From positions 32,195 to 53,753 of the forward strand of contig JAMYWO010000146.1 of assembly GCA_024220525.1 (NCBI GenBank): a stretch of DNA of 21,559 nt. The letters are read 5' to 3'. Of the stretch, positions 18,358-21,559 are shown piece by piece. Numbering within the stretch: position 1 is the first letter of the stretch; every line of letters starts with the position of its first letter. The stretch comes from Cochliopodium minus. Lineage: Eukaryota > Discosea > Himatismenida > Cochliopodiidae. Under the pieces are notes generated by a model. That model saw only the letters and a program-made list of their open reading frames with translations. It did no database searches and had not been told where the DNA came from. The translations under genes were made by a program, and so were the position numbers.

Positions 18358-21300
18358 ATGGGGACAAATTTTGAAGAAATTATTGATGATTTGGAGATTT
18401 ATATTGAAAAAGGGAAAACTGATAGATCTTTCTTTTGCGAGAAGGAAAAGCTTATTGAATCAATTGAAAAAAAAGATTTATCCCAAATCATTGGTAAATT
18501 TAAATTCTATCAATGAAAATAAGAAAAGATTTGAATCAAGTCAATATATTATATTTATATTGATAATTTTTATCAATAAAATAAAATAAATTTTATTCAA
18601 AATATTTTTTTACAAAAAAAAAAAAAAAAAAAAAGATAAAAATCTCAGAAATCCCCTTCATAATTTTTTAACGAGAAAAGAGTATATGAACATTGAAAAA
18701 ATAAAACAGCTAATTGAAATGAAATGTGATATGAATCACCAAGATAACAAAGGAAACACTCCCCTCCACATTGCAATGAAAAAAGTAAAAGATTTGGAAG
18801 TGATAAGATATTTGGTAGATCTGAAAGGAATAAAAATGAATGTAAACAATGAAAAAGGAATAACTCCTTTTCAATTATCTCTTATACACTTATCTGATCT
18901 TGAATTAATCAAGTACATGAGAAAAATGAACAAACTTTCATTGAAAGAAGAAGAAAGTGAAGGATATCTCTTAACTTATGCTTGTGAAAACAAATATGGA
19001 TTGGATGTCATAAAATATTTGATGGAAGATTATGAATTCGAGAGTGGAGATCAAACACTTTTACATTATGTTTGCGAAAAAGTTGAAAACTTAGAAATGG
19101 TGAAATATATTTGGGAGCTAGAAAGTAGTGACCCTAGTATTTCGCAAGAAGATTACCCAGAAGACACTGTTTACCATTTGATTTGTAAGAACAAAAATTT
19201 GGAAGTCATCAAACATTTCATCCAAAATGATATAATTGATTTCGAATTGAAAAATAAGTATGATTCGAGTGTTTTTCGAGTTCTTTGTGAAAATAAAAAT
19301 ATTGATTCTAATTTCGTCAAATTTTTGATTGAAGAAAAAAAAAATTTTGAAGGAAAAGAGAAATTAAACGAAATGATGGAAGTGCTTATTTCTTCTTCGA
19401 AAAATTTTAAATCGATTTTTGAATATTTTTTGGGAGAAAAATTAATTGATCTTGAAAATTTTAGAGATGGTGAGGGAAACAATGTTTTTAGTTTGATGTG
19501 CTGTAATCCTTACATTGATATTGATATGATAAATTTTTTGCTCGTACAAAAAGGTTTCAAATGGGACAGCAAAAATAATGTTGGAGATACTCCCCTTCAC
19601 AATTTATTTTCGAGCAACAAAAAATGGAAAGTTATCAAACACTTCATTGAAAATGGGACCGATCTCTCCATTGAAAATGAACGAGGTTTGAATCCTCTTT
19701 ATTCAATTTTGAACAATTATTTCCTGATTAATTCTCAGAAAGAAGATTTTGGGTTGGTGTTGAGATATTTGTTTGATGATCTCAAATATACATTTGATTC
19801 TGAAAAATTGAATGTTATAATTAATTCCTATTTTTTTGAGCGATTGGATTGTGAATCTATCAGACATTTTGTTGAGAAAAGCAATTTTGATTTTGGAAAA
19901 ATAATCAAGGAAAGTTTCCAATCAATTTTTTGGAATAAAACTATTGATCTTGAAACGATGAAGTTTTTATTGAATGTTAGTAAGGGGGATATGAATTTGA
20001 GTGATTTAGAATTCTTGATTGCTGACGAAATTATAGGAATGGAAGCTTTAAAATATTTGGTTAGCCACAACATCTTTGAAGTGAAACTTTTCAACAGTTA
20101 TAACAAATCTGTTTTAGAAAAGTTTAATTTGGAATTTTATGAATTTTTGATCAAAAATGACTTTGATTTCCAACAATTGAGCCAAAATCATTTTTTTCCC
20201 GAAGAGACAGTCCTTCACAACATTTTTTTCAAACAAAATGTGAATCTTTTCATATTTAAAATTTTCCTACAAAGTAGAATAGATTTGAGTAGAAAATTCA
20301 AGGGTAAAACATGTATTGAATTATTTTTAAGTCAAGGAATAATAGATATTGAAACATTGAAATATTTGATAGAAAACCAAGAAATTTTGTTGAGAAAACT
20401 AGAAAGAGAAGGAACATTTCCTTTTGAGGGTTTATTTTATAATAGTAAAATTGGTTTGGAAGAAATTAAATATTTGATAATGAATGTTTACTTGAATGAA
20501 AATGAACCTTACAACAAAACAAAAACCATTTCATTCAGCGAAAAAGGAGGAAATCCTTTTGAGAACGAAAAAAGTGAAGAGGAAGATTCTTTTGAAAATT
20601 TATTTGGGAATGAAAAAAATGAAAAAATTTTGGAATATGATGAAGTTTTTTTTGAGAGTTTAAATGGGAATGATTCATTAGAGTTAAAAAAGCGAACATT
20701 TTTCGAGAAAAGTTTTTACATCAAAGATTTGTTTAGTTACAACTTGAATATTAATGTTGAATGGTTCAAATATTTCCTAATGTTGAAAGAAAATTTTTTA
20801 GAAATATTTAACAATGGCACAACACCATTAAGTGCTTATTTATCTATGAATAAAAATATTAAACTTGAAGTAGTAGATTATTTATTCGAGGAATTGAAAA
20901 TTGATTTCCAAAGATTGGGTCAATTTTGTTACTGGGGAAATTCCTATCTTCATTCTTTCTCTGAAAATTTTGGTGCCAGTTTGGAAATAGTTGAATATTT
21001 TGTCAATAAAAAAATGATTTTTGGGTTGAAAAACAATAAAGGAATCACTCCTTTTCATTCCTTTTGTGAAAGAAATAAATTAGAAATAGTAAAATATCTT
21101 CTTGATAGAGGAGAAAACTATTTGAATGTACAAAATGAAAATGGGGACACACCTCTTCATTTAATTACAAATTTTAACAACTATCTTGCCAGAGAAAAAT
21201 TCATTCTTTTCATTTCTCACAAAGCAAAAATAGATATTAAGGACAAAGAAGGACTCACTTGCAAAGAAAAATTGATCAGAGATGATAAAAATGATGTGAT

Positions 21301-21496
21301 GAAATTATTCTTTAAAGAAATAGAAAATGGAGAACTCTGGATTGTGGAATACATTAAATATTTTCCAAAAGAAATGAAAAAAATGATGGAGACATTATTG
21401 GTTTCTATCAAACTCCAAATAAAACCTCTTTTTACAACTAAAATACCAAAAAATCTCTTTCTGAAAATCATCCAACATGCTCTTTTTGACTTTTAA
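18358..21496 (+). CDS. Ankyrin-repeat protein
   Basis: Two exons, 18358-18493 and 18636-21496; 2997 nt, 998 aa. The ATG at 18358 belongs to a short first exon (MGTNFEEIIDDLE...). Its phase-1 donor GTAAATTT joins an acceptor directly after an A tract, restoring the repeat start DKNLRNPLHNFL, so the ATG at 18686 is internal (Met63). Canonical repeats stand at both ends (GNTPLHIAM near residue 80; GITPFHSFC and GDTPLHLITN in the last 150 residues). The middle is a long run of degenerate repeats recognisable by LExxKYLI-type helices, with an acidic, Glu/Asn-rich insert about 620-670. Ankyrin repeats bind proteins; no enzymatic domain is seen and the partner is unknown. The last 20 residues (KIPKNLFLKII...) form a hydrophobic helix of unknown role. 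Confidence 0.9.
18494..18635 (+). other. Ankyrin gene intron with a poly-A tract at the acceptor
   Basis: 142-nt intron. The acceptor AG (18634-18635) follows an uninterrupted run of about 20 A residues rather than a pyrimidine tract; T-rich sequence lies further upstream. The splice is supported by phase and by the repeat sequence it restores. Confidence 0.7.
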
Positions 21497-21559
21497 TCCC
21501 AAAGTTTCTCTTTTCAATAATACTCCTTTTAATAAAAATATTTTAACATTGAGATTTGT
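21497..21559 (+). other. 3' flank of the ankyrin gene
   Basis: 63 nt to the window edge, with AATAAA at 21531-21536, 34 nt after the stop codon, a plausible poly(A) signal. Confidence 0.45.

Noticed and set aside
18311-18589. 92-aa Lys-rich plus-strand frame upstream of the ankyrin ORF
   Set aside because: The real ankyrin exon 1 occupies a different frame here (ATG 18358) and splices at 18493.
1-21559. CRISPR arrays, bacterial operons, insertion sequences, tRNA or rRNA genes
   Set aside because: No spaced direct repeats, transposase motifs, ribosome-binding sites, cloverleaf or rRNA cores were recognised; the gene structure is eukaryotic throughout.

Overview
The window is nuclear DNA of an AT-rich, intron-dense protist. 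Genes are split by many short introns (mostly about 54-160 nt, longest 432 nt) that begin GTAA/GTAAAA and end in AG. Introns are almost pure A/T, exons are visibly richer in G+C, the code is standard, and Asn homopolymers occur in one protein. ROCO, ankyrin and LRR families together suggest an amoeboid protist (Amoebozoa or Anaeramoeba-like), but I cannot place the species. I rebuilt each gene exon by exon, requiring intron phases to close and family motifs to run across junctions. All joins close with GT-AG except one junction in the DOHH gene.

Layout. (1) 1-6170 (+), open at the left edge: a protein of at least 1848 aa. Its start resembles the C-terminal part of TRAPPC10. It continues in frame into ribonuclease-inhibitor-type LRRs, a second LRR block, a ROC GTPase, a COR domain and a TKL-type kinase. 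(2) 6418-10910 (+): a 901-aa, 12-exon protein with YEATS-like, Amidoligase_2-like and two successive purine-nucleoside-phosphorylase (PNP)-like domains. I know of no described protein with this order, and it is the main find of the window. (3) 11069-13225 (-): Rab GDP-dissociation inhibitor, 440 aa, with a start codon apparently split by an intron. (4) 13601-15969 (-): UBXN4/erasin-like protein, 551 aa. (5) 16180-17887 (+): deoxyhypusine hydroxylase. (6) 18358-21496 (+): ankyrin-repeat protein, 998 aa.

How they fit together. Genes 1 and 3 both concern Rab GTPases if the TRAPPC10 reading is right: TRAPPII is a Rab exchange factor, the ROCO kinase LRRK2 phosphorylates Rabs, and GDI extracts Rabs from membranes. 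Gene order in protists rarely reflects function, so this is only a hint. Gene 2 joins a possible acyl-lysine reader, a peptide-ligase fold and two PNP folds that have lost key catalytic residues. That composition recalls modular conflict or immune proteins. Its promoter carries a perfect 18-bp palindrome and an 8-bp inverted repeat ending at the base before the ATG, and one of its introns holds a C/D-snoRNA-like element. Genes 2 and 3 converge with 158 nt between them. Genes 4 and 5 diverge from a shared 210-nt promoter region.
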